Source: DSOI01 sp041394885
GTDB lineage: Bacteria > Acidobacteriota > Terriglobia > Bryobacterales > Bryobacteraceae
Direction: 5' to 3'
Length of the DNA: 64,000 nucleotides
Assembly (NCBI GenBank): GCA_041394885.1
Contig: JAWKHI010000002.1
Coordinates: 124,001-188,000 of the forward strand
The stretch's first letter is position 1; the number at the start of each line of letters is the position of its first letter. The position numbers were made by a program, and so were the translations under genes. The notes beneath the pieces were generated by a model. That model searched no databases. It saw only the letters and a list, made by a program, of their open reading frames with translations, and was not told the DNA's origin. Shown here in pieces: positions 18,775 to 27,539 of the stretch.

Positions 18775-19440
18775 TCAGTTCAACTTGATGGGCACGCCCT
18801 GCACGGAGCACGGGCCCGCCGATTGGATGTTGACCATGCTGCCCTTGATGTCCACCTGGACACCTTCGAGCGAGATTTGGGTGGCTTTCATTTCGATCTT
18901 CAACGCCGATTGGATCGAGACCGTCTGCGACGCATTATCGAGCGTGATCGACAACGTTCCCGCCGTATTCTCGACCTTGATCTGAAGCGGATCGATCGTA
19001 ACCTTCTGCTGCGTGCTGCTGGTGATCTTGATCGACTGCAGCGCGTCGTCGAACTCCACCTCGTGCCCCAGCCCGCCGGCTAGGCCGGTCTTGATCGTGC
19101 GCTTCACGAGAAAGTCCGTGGGCAGCGTCAGCGGGGGACGGTCCACCGTGCTCCACAGCCCGCCGAGCACATATGCGCCGCTCGGATCGTTTTGCGCGAA
19201 CGCCACCAGCACTTCATCGTCTATCTGTGGGATCCAGACGAAGCCCCGGCCGGATCCGCCGCCGACCGCCGGCACGCGCGCCCACGGCTCGATGTCCGGC
19301 CGCGATGGGATCCGGACCTGAACCCGGCCTTCGGCAATCGCGTCCAGGTTGTTCGTCACCACCCCGGGCGCGATCGCAAATCCGTCGGGTAGCGACTCAG
19401 GGCCCAACTGATCGAGGCGTTCGAATAGAGCTTCATCCAT
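18775..19440 (-). CDS. gpV-like spike protein (VgrG C-terminal equivalent)
   Basis: 221 residues. The N-terminal half is a gpV/gp5-type OB fold (GRVQVRIPSRPDIEPWARVP, GFVWIPQIDDEVLVAFAQND, AYVLGGLWS). The second half is a regular beta prism with short alternating strands (IKITSSTQQKVTIDPLQIKV, LSITLDNASQTVSIQSALKI, VDIKGSMVNIQSAGPCSVQG). Together with the gpD-like protein encoded just upstream, it makes up what VgrG carries in one chain. It should trimerise and carry the PAAR tip encoded next. Confidence 0.93.
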   Translation of the reverse strand: MDEALFERLDQLGPESLPDGFAIAPGVVTNNLDAIAEGRVQVRIPSRPDIEPWARVPAVGGGSGRGFVWIPQIDDEVLVAFAQNDPSGAYVLGGLWSTVDRPPLTLPTDFLVKRTIKTGLAGGLGHEVEFDDALQSIKITSSTQQKVTIDPLQIKVENTAGTLSITLDNASQTVSIQSALKIEMKATQISLEGVQVDIKGSMVNIQSAGPCSVQGVPIKLN

Positions 19441-19455
19441 CGGCCGGTCTCCGTT

Positions 19456-20652
19456 TCATATGGCGAATCTCCCTTGCAGACGCATCAATCCTCCCGCGCC
19501 CTTGGGCGCTGGAATGGAACCAAACCACACTTCCTTCCGTACCTGAAAGTTGGTTTTGTATCCGCCCGAGTCCATCGTGTGAGTCGTGGAGGTTACGCGG
19601 TACAAGCCGCTGAACTGGTCCCCGAGTCCTTCCAGGTTCACCACACGGCTGGCCTTGATTCGCGGGTCGCCCGCCGTGCTTCCCGATCCGGTCAGCCTGT
19701 TGTTCAGCTTCGGCAGCAACTCGGTAAGGATCTTGCGTGGCGCCGTGGCGTAGCTCGTCGGGTTGATCGTGGTGGTCTTGCTCACGCCAACCAAATCGCC
19801 GATCTCGCCCGCGCCGGGCATGATCGACAGATTGAAAAATGCGCGATCGTAGTCCCAGTTCAGCGTGATGACGAACTCCATCTTCAGGCTGTCCACCCAC
19901 ACGCGAGCCGAGACCCCCTCGATCTCGCCGACCGTGGTCAGCCGTGGGGTGAAGTCCATCAGCGATGCGCCCCACCGCAGCGTCAGGCTTGGCGAGTAGT
20001 CCTGAATCAGGAATTGAAACTTCAATACGCTGCCCCGCGGCTCCACCGTGTGATCGATGAACATCTGCCAGCCGTTTTCCTTCGCCACTTCGGTGAGGAA
20101 CTGAAAGTCGTTCACGCCCTTCTGTTTCCGCACAGCCATCTGGGCGAACTGCGGAAAGGCGAGAAATGTCGCGAGGCTCACCAGCGTCGATAGCGTGCCG
20201 CCCACCGGATCGATTTCCGGAATCAGCGCGTTCGTGCCGCTGACGATGGCGGCGACCGCCGGGTCCGGCAGTGGGAAGTTTCCGACCGAAGGAATCTTGA
20301 TTCGGAACGACCGGTCCTTGGTCCCGTGCTGCATCCGTTGCAGATGGTCCTGCGCGGTGAGGCGGATCATTGGCATGCCGCTTGACGGGAACGACGGCTC
20401 GATGCCGGTGATGTCGCCCACGAAGACCTCTTCGAGAGGACCGGGCGCGTATCCGATCGACAGGCGGAAGCTGTTGTCCACCTGCAGCAGCGGATGATCC
20501 AGCCACTGCAGCGAGGGGTTGGCGATTGAAACTTCCACGCGGTCGGCGCCCTCGATCCCATCGGTGTAGGTGATCGACGTGATGGCGGCGCGCAGTGCGG
20601 CCGGGATTGCATCGCCTTCGATCTTCAGCGCGAATTCGGGCACTAGCGGCAT
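19456..20652 (-). CDS. gpD-like hub protein (late control D / VgrG N-terminal equivalent)
   Basis: 398 residues from the ATG at 20652, which overlaps the LysM gene stop (ATGA). The N-terminal FALKIEGDAIPAALRAAITS followed by ITYTDGIEGADRVEVSIANP is typical of the phage late-control-D/gp27-like family. The same is true of LSIGYAPGPLEEVFVGDITG, and of FLTEVAKENGWQMFIDHTVE in the middle. The C-terminus has YRVTSTTHTMDSGGYKTNFQ, also standard. The protein forms the hub linking tube to spike. It lies directly upstream of the spike gene. Confidence 0.92.
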   Translation of the reverse strand: MPLVPEFALKIEGDAIPAALRAAITSITYTDGIEGADRVEVSIANPSLQWLDHPLLQVDNSFRLSIGYAPGPLEEVFVGDITGIEPSFPSSGMPMIRLTAQDHLQRMQHGTKDRSFRIKIPSVGNFPLPDPAVAAIVSGTNALIPEIDPVGGTLSTLVSLATFLAFPQFAQMAVRKQKGVNDFQFLTEVAKENGWQMFIDHTVEPRGSVLKFQFLIQDYSPSLTLRWGASLMDFTPRLTTVGEIEGVSARVWVDSLKMEFVITLNWDYDRAFFNLSIMPGAGEIGDLVGVSKTTTINPTSYATAPRKILTELLPKLNNRLTGSGSTAGDPRIKASRVVNLEGLGDQFSGLYRVTSTTHTMDSGGYKTNFQVRKEVWFGSIPAPKGAGGLMRLQGRFAI

Positions 20653-21305
20653 CAGCGCGTCACCTCGCCGGTGGTTGGATCCGTATACGGCAGCGAAGGA
20701 ATGTGAAGCTGCTGCCCAGGCTCGATCGACCGTGGATCGTCGATTCCGTTGGCGGCGGCGATCGGCCGCCACGACGCCGCGTTTTCATAAAACCGCACAG
20801 CGATTCCCGAAAGCGTCTCGCCGCGGCTCACCACGTGGACCTTGGTGAAGTCCGCCGTCTGCCGGTTCACCTCCTTGGCCTCGCGCTCCGGGTCGACGAA
20901 CTCACTGAAGCTCACGGTGATCCGCGCGCGGGAGGGCCGTCCGTCCTCCAGAAACTTTACGAACTTCTGGTTGGCTCGCGCGAGAACACAGCGGAAATCG
21001 AGCGATCCCCAAGCCACACGAATCACCGGAGGCGCGTGCAGGTCTGAGTCGATCTTCAACAGATCCGTTATTTTTCGAGTCTGGTCACGCACGTCGGCGC
21101 GCGCATCGGTGGTGTCGAAGAACAACTCCATCTCTAGCGTGCGCAAATTGCCATGCACGAACTGGAGAATCGGTGAACTCAGCCCAGGGATCGCGATCGA
21201 GGCGAAATTGTTGTCCTTGTTCAGGCTGTATTCTTCCGGGTTGAACATCACGTCGAACCGCTCGCCGGTGTGCTCGATGGTGATTCGCGCTTTTGCCAGT
21301 GCCAT
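20652..21305 (-). CDS. LysM-containing tube/hub adaptor (Afp7-like)
   Basis: 217 residues. The N-terminal part has FDVMFNPEEYSLNKDNNFAS (about 17-36), characteristic of Afp7/Pvc7-type and phage gp53-like proteins. A LysM domain lies at about 155-203 (VHVVSRGETLSGIAVRFYEN ... IEPGQQLHIP). LysM modules bind peptidoglycan-like glycans; in contractile tails the module is often structural, at the hub. It is encoded just before the gpD-like hub, whose start overlaps its stop. Confidence 0.92.
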   Translation of the reverse strand: MALAKARITIEHTGERFDVMFNPEEYSLNKDNNFASIAIPGLSSPILQFVHGNLRTLEMELFFDTTDARADVRDQTRKITDLLKIDSDLHAPPVIRVAWGSLDFRCVLARANQKFVKFLEDGRPSRARITVSFSEFVDPEREAKEVNRQTADFTKVHVVSRGETLSGIAVRFYENAASWRPIAAANGIDDPRSIEPGQQLHIPSLPYTDPTTGEVTR

Positions 21306-21309
21306 CGCT

Positions 21310-22029
21310 CTACGTCCTCCCCATTCGCTCGCGGTACGCTACCAGCCGCCGGTCGATCTGCTGGATCACGTGGCTGGTAAGCGCATCCACGTTCAGAGGC
21401 TGTGCCGCCTGCGCGAACTTGGCGGGAGTTGCTTCGTCAGCGGCCCGCCCAAACTTCAGCGAAGAGTCGCCTGCTCCGCCGCCCGCATTCGCCGCCGGAC
21501 GGCTGACCAAAACACGCGGTGGTTCGGAAACGATCGGTTCACTCCGGACGGCGCGACTCCTCACCGCTCCCGGCAACTCGGCCGCCCGCGTTGCCCGCGC
21601 CGGCCTCTCGCGCCATTGGCGCACCACTTCCGTTAGTGTCCGCGAAACCGCCGGAGCCGTCGATCGGGTCGCGGCGCTGTCCGTCGCGGCTCTAACAAAA
21701 AGGGGCGTCTGCCGCGCCACTACAAACGACGGTGACGATAAACCGGGCGCGGCGCCGCGTACACTGTGGACCAAGCGCTCGGTCGAGTGCCCGCCCTTGG
21801 GCGCCAAGACCTTCGTAGACGACCTTCGCAGCACCGTCATGGGCGCGGCGATATGCTGCAACGTCCCGGTGTTCACCGAAAGGCTCACCGCCATCCGCGG
21901 CCGCGCGATAAGCAAGCGGGCGCCTATACCGGCCCGGCGAAGAAACACCTGCGCCCCGGCGCCGGTCCTTCCTTCGCGCCGGCCGTATCGCGACCGGAAT
22001 TGGCGAGCCCACCCGCTCCATCGGTTCAT
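21310..22029 (-). CDS. basic, low-complexity eCIS protein of unknown function
   Basis: 239 residues, rich in Arg, Ala, Ser and Thr and probably disordered over most of its length. A predicted C-terminal helix reads LNVDALTSHVIQQIDRRLVA then YRERMGR. A helix of this kind (dimerisation-like, ending in a basic tail) recurs in conserved unknowns encoded between tube and LysM genes of eCIS loci, from memory of such clusters. The ATG at 22029 follows a 30-base gap after a small gene. No enzyme motif or membrane segment is seen. A scaffold or tape-like role is possible but unsupported. Confidence 0.65.
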   Translation of the reverse strand: MNRWSGWARQFRSRYGRREGRTGAGAQVFLRRAGIGARLLIARPRMAVSLSVNTGTLQHIAAPMTVLRRSSTKVLAPKGGHSTERLVHSVRGAAPGLSSPSFVVARQTPLFVRAATDSAATRSTAPAVSRTLTEVVRQWRERPARATRAAELPGAVRSRAVRSEPIVSEPPRVLVSRPAANAGGGAGDSSLKFGRAADEATPAKFAQAAQPLNVDALTSHVIQQIDRRLVAYRERMGRT

Positions 22030-22059
22030 TGATTCCGCGACTCCTTTCCTAAGCTGGTC

Positions 22060-22275
22060 CTAAGCTGGCTCGCTGTTCAATCTGTCGTTGATCGCCGATA
22101 TCTCTTCCACCCACCGCCGCCGTTCGCCATGCTCGAGATCGAGCACCGAGTCCGGTGGCCAATGAAAGTGATACGCGATGAAGGCTACCTCCCTGTACAG
22201 CGATCGCAGGGGATAGCCTAAAATCCCCCCTGCGGATTCAACTCCACCGCGAACTCGTGCGCGCACTTCGGGCAC
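22060..22275 (-). CDS. small conserved eCIS protein
   Basis: The conserved part is YREVAFIAYHFHWPPDSVLD then LEHGERRRWVEEISAINDRL, an aromatic and acidic helical motif that I recognise from small proteins in eCIS and phage-tail loci. The start is uncertain. The open frame begins at a GTG (22275) that lies inside the upstream 121-residue gene and overlaps it by 58 bases. The conserved homology only begins near GYPLRSLYREV (about 22214), where no ATG, GTG or TTG is present, so either a long overlap or a rare start (ATT near 22222) is used. The product is 50-71 residues. It may assist tube or baseplate assembly. Confidence 0.6.
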   Translation of the reverse strand: MPEVRARVRGGVESAGGILGYPLRSLYREVAFIAYHFHWPPDSVLDLEHGERRRWVEEISAINDRLNSEPA

Positions 22276-22583
22276 TCCGCCTCCACGCTCGCCTTGCCGT
22301 TCCGGTTGATGCGGTTGTAGAACTCCTGCAGGTACGCCAAATCGGCCGCGTACAGCCCCTCGATCACTTTCGGTGTCACCTGCGGCACTGACCCCAGCCG
22401 CGTCAGCACCCGCGACAACAGGATCACCGTCAGGTATGCCTCGGTGCTCTGCACGCGCGGATCTTTCAGCGGCAGAATCTCATCGGCTGCCGTGGCCAGC
22501 CGCATCACCCCTTCGCGATGGAGGTTCCCTTCGCCGTCGGCGAAACCCAGCGGAAGCGTTAGTTCATACTCTGTCTGGAACAT
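22218..22583 (-). CDS. phage-tail assembly-type protein with CPxC motif
   Basis: 121 residues. It begins MFQTEYELTLPLGFADGEGN, has GVMRLATAADEILPLKDPRV, and ends with a helix plus CPKC (in AECPKCAHEFAVEL), a half zinc ribbon. Proteins of this pattern are encoded directly after the tube gene in eCIS loci and resemble tail assembly chaperones. A role in assembly of the tube or tube initiator is inference. It is 18 bases downstream of the tube gene. Confidence 0.75.
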   Translation of the reverse strand: MFQTEYELTLPLGFADGEGNLHREGVMRLATAADEILPLKDPRVQSTEAYLTVILLSRVLTRLGSVPQVTPKVIEGLYAADLAYLQEFYNRINRNGKASVEAECPKCAHEFAVELNPQGGF

Positions 22584-22601
22584 GCGATTCTCCTTCCACG
22601 C

Positions 22602-23027
22602 CTACACGCGCTCCAGGCGTTCGCAACTCACCGTCAACGTATCCACCGAGACATCGTTGCCCTTGGCGTTGAAGTCCGGTCCGTCGTACTTGCTCGGCCA
22701 TGCGCTGAAGAAATTCCAGCGGAGCTTCTCCTGGCCCGCATCGTCCTGCAGGATGATCGACCCGTTCTTGCGCTCGACTTGGCCGTTCACCGCGGTGAGA
22801 TGCCAATCGTAGAGTTCGCGCGAATCGGTCACGCCCCACTTCAGCGTGATATCGGGGTAGGAAATCTTCCCCGGAAGCTTTCGGACCGTCGAGGGTTCGC
22901 CGCCTTCCCGGTACTCGACCACCTCCACGTTGGAGCCGAAGCCGCTGCACTCGGAAAAGCCTGCCTGGACGATCCCGTCGATCTCGACCAGGAAGCGGAA
23001 ATTCTTGTATGGATCTACTCTTGCCAT
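22602..23027 (-). CDS. inner tube protein (gp19/Hcp-like, Afp1/5-like)
   Basis: 141 residues, the usual length of an eCIS or T4 gp19-type tube protein. Signatures are DPYKNFRFLVEIDGIVQAGF then SECSGFGSNVEVVEYREGGE, YPDITLKWGVTDSRELYDWH, and a C-terminal LTVSCERLERV. It polymerises into the rigid inner tube that is driven out on contraction. Only one tube gene is present here, whereas Afp and PVC carry several. It lies 19 bases after the sheath gene. Confidence 0.95.
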   Translation of the reverse strand: MARVDPYKNFRFLVEIDGIVQAGFSECSGFGSNVEVVEYREGGEPSTVRKLPGKISYPDITLKWGVTDSRELYDWHLTAVNGQVERKNGSIILQDDAGQEKLRWNFFSAWPSKYDGPDFNAKGNDVSVDTLTVSCERLERV

Positions 23028-23046
23028 TGGTGTTTTCTCCTGTCGT

Positions 23047-24231
23047 CTACGAGCCCGTGGTCTGTTGGATTCGGAAGATGACGAATTCGGCAGGCTTGGT
23101 CACCGCCACCCCGATCTCCGTGATCACCTGCCCCAGTTCGCGCGTGCTCGAAGGGTTGGTCTCGGCGTCGCATTTCACGAAGAAGGCCTGCTTGGGCGTC
23201 TCGCCGAACAATGCACCGTCGCGCCACTGGTTGTAAAGAAAGTCGCTCACCGACCGGATGATCCGTTGCCAAAGCGCGGGATTGTTCGGCTCGAAGACCA
23301 CAAACTGCGTGCCTTCGTCGATCGACTCTTTCAGAAAGTTCATGTAACGGCGGACGTTCAGATATGTGTACTCGCCGTTGCGCTTGCCGCCGAGCGTTCG
23401 CGCGCCGTAGACCATCTGGGCTCCGCCGAACGCACGAATCACGTTGATGCCGTCTGGATTGAGAGACTTCTGTTTCGCCTTGCCAATCTGCCGGTCCATG
23501 TCGACGATCCCGTTCACGGTTTCGTTGGCCGGCGCCTTGAAGACCCCGCGCGTCGAATCCACGCGTGCCCAGACCCCCGCCACATGGCCGCTCGGCGGCT
23601 GTGCGATCAGCTTCGGCTCGGCGCCCCCGTCGGTCCACAGCGGATTGCTCACCGTCAGCCAGGGGAAGTAGATTGCGCCGTAGCTGAACTTGTCCGGCGT
23701 GCTCGGCGATCCGCCAGGCATCGCGCCGCCATAGATGTCGGCCGGCGTGCTGTCGGAAGCCGGAGCCCGTACGCCGTCGAGCACGGCCGCGCGGTCCTCC
23801 ATGGCGAAGCAATGATCGAGCATCTCCACCTTCCGCGCCGTGTCCTCCACGCCCGGAGCCGCGACGATCGCGATCTCGTCGATCGGGTCGAGTGTGGTCA
23901 GCAGCGCGCCGAGCGTGGCCATGCCCCCCGCCGCCACCGGCACTACGTAGCAGGCGGTGCCGCCGTTGTTGAAGAACCCGAACACCGCCAGCGTCAGCGT
24001 CCGGTTCGCTGTCGTGAACACCGGCGTGGTATCCGTGGCTGCCGGACCCTTGATGAAGGCCGAGAACTCCGCCCAGTTCGTGAATTTTTTCGGTTTGCCG
24101 AGATCGCCTGCGGCCAGCCGGTCCGCTTCCCCGAGGAAGGCCGCCGTGCTGGTTCCCACTCCCGCGATCGGCCGTGCGACCGGCGGTACTTCTTCCACAT
24201 ATACCCCGGGGGCCTCATATACTGTCGCCAT
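23047..24231 (-). CDS. contractile tail sheath protein
   Basis: 394 residues. The N-terminus YEAPGVYVEEVPPVARPIAG then VGTSTAAFLGEA is the sheath signature. The C-terminus contains WQRIIRSVSDFLYNQWRDGA followed by LFGETPKQAFFVKCDAETNP, then IGVAVTKPAEFVIFRIQQ, the conserved sheath core domain. A single sheath gene is present, compared with two or three in Afp/PVC. It is preceded by the DUF4255 gene and followed by the tube, in standard order. Confidence 0.96.
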   Translation of the reverse strand: MATVYEAPGVYVEEVPPVARPIAGVGTSTAAFLGEADRLAAGDLGKPKKFTNWAEFSAFIKGPAATDTTPVFTTANRTLTLAVFGFFNNGGTACYVVPVAAGGMATLGALLTTLDPIDEIAIVAAPGVEDTARKVEMLDHCFAMEDRAAVLDGVRAPASDSTPADIYGGAMPGGSPSTPDKFSYGAIYFPWLTVSNPLWTDGGAEPKLIAQPPSGHVAGVWARVDSTRGVFKAPANETVNGIVDMDRQIGKAKQKSLNPDGINVIRAFGGAQMVYGARTLGGKRNGEYTYLNVRRYMNFLKESIDEGTQFVVFEPNNPALWQRIIRSVSDFLYNQWRDGALFGETPKQAFFVKCDAETNPSSTRELGQVITEIGVAVTKPAEFVIFRIQQTTGS

Positions 24232-24280
24232 CTGTTCTTTCTCCTTTTTCCCGATTTGCGGGATTTCTTGACCGGCTCCG

Positions 24281-25111
24281 TTAAGTGATTTGCAGGTTGT
24301 AGTTATCCAGCGGCGGCGCCGGCACTATGATCGACCTGTCCTTTGTCAATGCGCCGGTCGTAACTCGCAATGTGAACGTGCCGGCCGGAAGCGCCGCCAG
24401 CGAGTAGGTCCCGTCGCTGGCGGTGAGTGTGCTCCGGCCGCGCTCCAGGATGCGCACGCCGGCGCTGGGAATCGGGTTCGTGGCGGCATCGGTAATTACG
24501 CCGCCGATGCGGAAAAATGGACCCTCGAGCGCCGCTCCGCCCGGCTCCTTCTTCAGCCGGATCTCACTAGTGATCACGCTCGGGTAAGTTTCGTTCTCGA
24601 ACACCCGCAGCCCCACGGTTACCGAAAGCAGCAGCGACGGCTTGATGCGGTTGCCGATCGCCGCCCAGAACTCGGCCGGGTTGCGCACGCCGTCCGGCTG
24701 TACCGTCATCATCGGAAGCGGCGGCTCCTGCAGTTGCAGGTCCGGCGTCAGAAATGCCGGCGGAACAACCGGCGCGCCGGCCAGCAATTGCAGCACTTGG
24801 CCCAGAAGCTGGTGTTCCTGCTTGGGTAGGTCTGTGCCGTCCACCGGCCACGCCGTCACCATGTACATGCAGGTCAGCCGGTAAGGCGGCGGCTCGACGA
24901 TGCTCTGCCCGTTGACCCGCCGAACCACCGGCTCGTTATTCCGCAGCTCGACATTCTCCTTCACCTCGTACAGGAACACGTTCACCGTGGTCTGTTCGAG
25001 CGAATACGGATCCGTCGGCCGGTCGAACCGGATCGCTGCGTCGCGCAGCGGCGGATCGAGGCCGGGCTGTTTCAGAAAGGCCTCCAGGCTCTCGGTGACC
25101 TGGTGAATCAT
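24281..25111 (-). CDS. DUF4255 (Pvc16_N) sheath terminator with C-terminal carboxypeptidase-regulatory-like domain
   Basis: 276 residues. The N-terminal DUF4255 domain spans about 1-180 (VTESLEAFLKQPGLDPPLRD, TVNVFLYEVKENVELRNNEP, YRLTCMYMVTAWPVDGTDLP). This is the Afp16/Pvc16-type cap that terminates tube and sheath. The C-terminal portion from about 197 (RIGGVITDAATNPIPSAGVR then ILERG, DGTYSLAALPAGTFTLRV) is a carboxypeptidase-regulatory-like beta sandwich. The same domain type is inserted in the large baseplate protein. The start overlaps the AAA+ ATPase stop (25108-25111). Confidence 0.92.
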   Translation of the reverse strand: MIHQVTESLEAFLKQPGLDPPLRDAAIRFDRPTDPYSLEQTTVNVFLYEVKENVELRNNEPVVRRVNGQSIVEPPPYRLTCMYMVTAWPVDGTDLPKQEHQLLGQVLQLLAGAPVVPPAFLTPDLQLQEPPLPMMTVQPDGVRNPAEFWAAIGNRIKPSLLLSVTVGLRVFENETYPSVITSEIRLKKEPGGAALEGPFFRIGGVITDAATNPIPSAGVRILERGRSTLTASDGTYSLAALPAGTFTLRVTTGALTKDRSIIVPAPPLDNYNLQIT

Positions 25112-27260
25112 ATCCGTCCTCCGCTCGCTGCCATTTCCTGCATTCGCCCGCTGTACTTTCCGAATTCGGTGCGCGACACGCTACGGCCGGACTTCTCCAA
25201 CTCCCGCCGGGTCGCCCACAGCAGATGCTCCGTAGTCACCTCCGGCTTGTCTTCCGCCGCCGCCAGATACGCCGCCGCCAGCGCGATGTTCTTCACCGCG
25301 CCGCCGGGCAGCTTGAACTGGCTCGCCATGAACTCGAGGTCCATATCGCCGCTGCGTGGAACCTTCCTGGGCCATATGCCCTGCCAGATGCGCCGCCGGC
25401 TGTTCTCGTCCGGAAAGGGAAACTCCACGATGAACGTCAACCGCCGCGTGAACGCCGCGTCCAGGTTCTGCCGCAGATTCGTAGCCAGGATGCTCACGCC
25501 TTCGTGTTCGTCCATCTTCTGCAGCAGATAAGCGATTTCGATATTCGCGTACCGGTCGTGCGCGTCCTGCACCGCGGTCCTCTTTCCGAACAACGCGTCG
25601 CACTCGTCGAAGAAGAGGATCGCGTTGCCCGCATGGGCCTCATTGAACAACCGGTCCATGTTCTTCTCGGTCTCGCCGATGTACTTGCTCACCACTTGCG
25701 ACAAATCGATCTTGTACAGGTCGAGGCCAAGATCGTTGGCGATGACTTCGACGGCCATTGTCTTGCCCGTTCCCGGGGGCCCCGAAAACAACGCGGTCAG
25801 CCCTTTGCCGAGCGAGAGGCGGTTCTCGAAGCCCCAGTCGCCCATTACGATGTGGCGGTAGCGGGCTTGCGTGCAAACTTCTTTGAGTTGCGCGATCTGG
25901 TCGGGCGGCAGGACGAGGTCTTCCCAACGGTAGAGCGGCCGGACGCGCTGCGCCAGCGATCCTGGGTCGCGCTGCAGTTGGATCCGGGAAGCTTTCGCGA
26001 GTTCCTCGTGGCCAGGACCGTCCGGCTGCAGCGCGGTTTGCCGCACCGCGCTGTCCACCGCCCTCTGGATCTGCAAGCCGCTGAGCCGATAACGCGCGGC
26101 GAGTTCGTCCACCGTCCGCGCGTCCGCGGCAACCTGCCGCTTGCGCAACGCCGATTGCCATGCGCCGCGGCGCGCTTGGAAGCCAGGTTCTCCGAATGGC
26201 ACCGGCACGAGTGTCTCAAAGCGCGGGTCGCATGCGCCCGCGCCAGCTACGATCACGCAGGCCGAAGCTTCCTCGAGCGCCGTCCGCAGCGTTTCGAGTT
26301 GCGGTGCGCGCTCTGCCGGGCGGAGAGCATCGAAACCTTGTAACAGCACCACCGCGTTCTGCAGCCTCGCATCGCGGAACAAGGTTCCCAGCGCCGCGTC
26401 GAACTCCGCGGTGGGTAATCCACCAGCTTTCGCCAGATCCACCGTGAACAGCGGTGTGCCCAGCCGGGCCGCGAGTGTGCGGGCCGCGGTTGTCTTCGCG
26501 CCATGTGCTGCGCCTTCGAAATACAGATGCGGGAGCCGGCCGGACCCGGAAATCACCAGATCCAGTATCCGCGCCATATCCGTCTCCGCCGGTTCGCTCG
26601 CTTCCGGCTCGGCGTCGAGCTCGGTAAACGGCCGCAGCCGCGCGTCGAGGCCGCTCACTCCCAGTAGAAACCGCACGATCGAATCGTCGAGCTTCAGCGC
26701 GTGCGCCAGCAGTATCGGCTGCGTTCCGGTTTCCGGGATCAAATGCAGCAGCCGCCCTCCGATCAGCGGCGAGTCCGGCCCGAAGCGTCCGCGCGCCGCG
26801 ATCTTGGCTTCGCGCGACCCGCTGAGCAAATTCAGCGCCAGGTCGACCGACGGCCGGCGCCGGGTCACGTCGTCGTGCAGATAAGCATAGAGACGTTCGT
26901 AACGCAGATCCACCTCGGGGCCAGCGCCACCAGGATCACGTCGAGGTCGAACGCATCGAGGTCGAACTGCCGTTGCAGCCACGGAAAACGCGAAGCTTCC
27001 GGTAGCCCCTTCTCCCGGCTATCGTCCTGCCCGGCAAGATATGGCTCGCCCGGCAAGCGCTTCAGCATCCGATGCGCGTCGTCGGAAGTGATGTAAAGAC
27101 CACGATACGGTTCCGTGGCCGATCCCGCCGCAAAGGCTGCATCCGCCGACGCGGTGGCGCGCTCCAGAATCTGATCCAGCCGCCCCAACGCCTGCCACAG
27201 CCCGTCCAACTCGAAATCGGGTGGACGGCGTTCCGCCAGTCCGGTACGCTCGGTTGGCAT
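25108..27260 (-). CDS. eCIS AAA+ ATPase (Afp15/Pvc15-like), one-base frameshift
   Basis: Two overlapping frames make one protein of about 717 residues. The first, from the ATG at 27260, ends ...FDLDVILVALAP. The second resumes with EVDLRYERLYAYLHDDVTRR. The join falls at a run of four G (plus strand 26917-26920; CCCC on the coding strand), where one added base would restore ALAPEVDLRY. The C-terminal AAA module has Walker A GPPGTGKT, Walker B ILFFDECDALFGKR, sensor 1 ILATNLRQN and arginine-finger region FTRRLTFIVEFPFPD. A degenerate AAA-like segment precedes it. Family role: the ATPase is needed for eCIS assembly or particle stability. The lesion is probably a sequence error. Confidence 0.88.
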
Positions 27261-27539
27261 TCAGGCTTCCTCCAATCCGCGGATCGGGCCGTACTCAGCC
27301 TCGTAAAGCTTTAACGACTCACGGAGTACCGTCAGGAATTCCTTGGCATGGGGCGGCGTGCAGACCACCCGCCAGAAAAAATTTTCGCTGTCGGAGAAAT
27401 GTTGGCCCACGTCAATGATGAACTCGTCGCGGTTGAATCCCACTTTCAGGTGGTTGGCATACCGCGTGTCGGACGGGCGAAGATCTTTGTCGGGGTGGGC
27501 CATTGCCGCGCCCTTATCGAACTGCAACTCTGCCGCCAT
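27261..27539 (-). CDS. DUF3467 protein, first gene of the eCIS unit
   Basis: 92 residues. The core YANHLKVGFNRDEFIIDVGQ then VVCTPPHAKEFLTVLRESLK, ending in LYEAEYG, matches the DUF3467 family, small beta/alpha proteins of unknown function that often accompany eCIS genes. Its stop is immediately before the start of the AAA+ ATPase. It begins right after the divergent regulatory gap, so it is the promoter-proximal gene. No motif suggests catalysis. Confidence 0.85.
   Translation of the reverse strand: MAAELQFDKGAAMAHPDKDLRPSDTRYANHLKVGFNRDEFIIDVGQHFSDSENFFWRVVCTPPHAKEFLTVLRESLKLYEAEYGPIRGLEEA

Noticed and set aside
1..27539. Prophage interpretation of the tail genes
   Set aside because: No capsid, portal, terminase or integrase is seen; the AAA+ ATPase, DUF4157 and DUF4255 genes are typical of eCIS.
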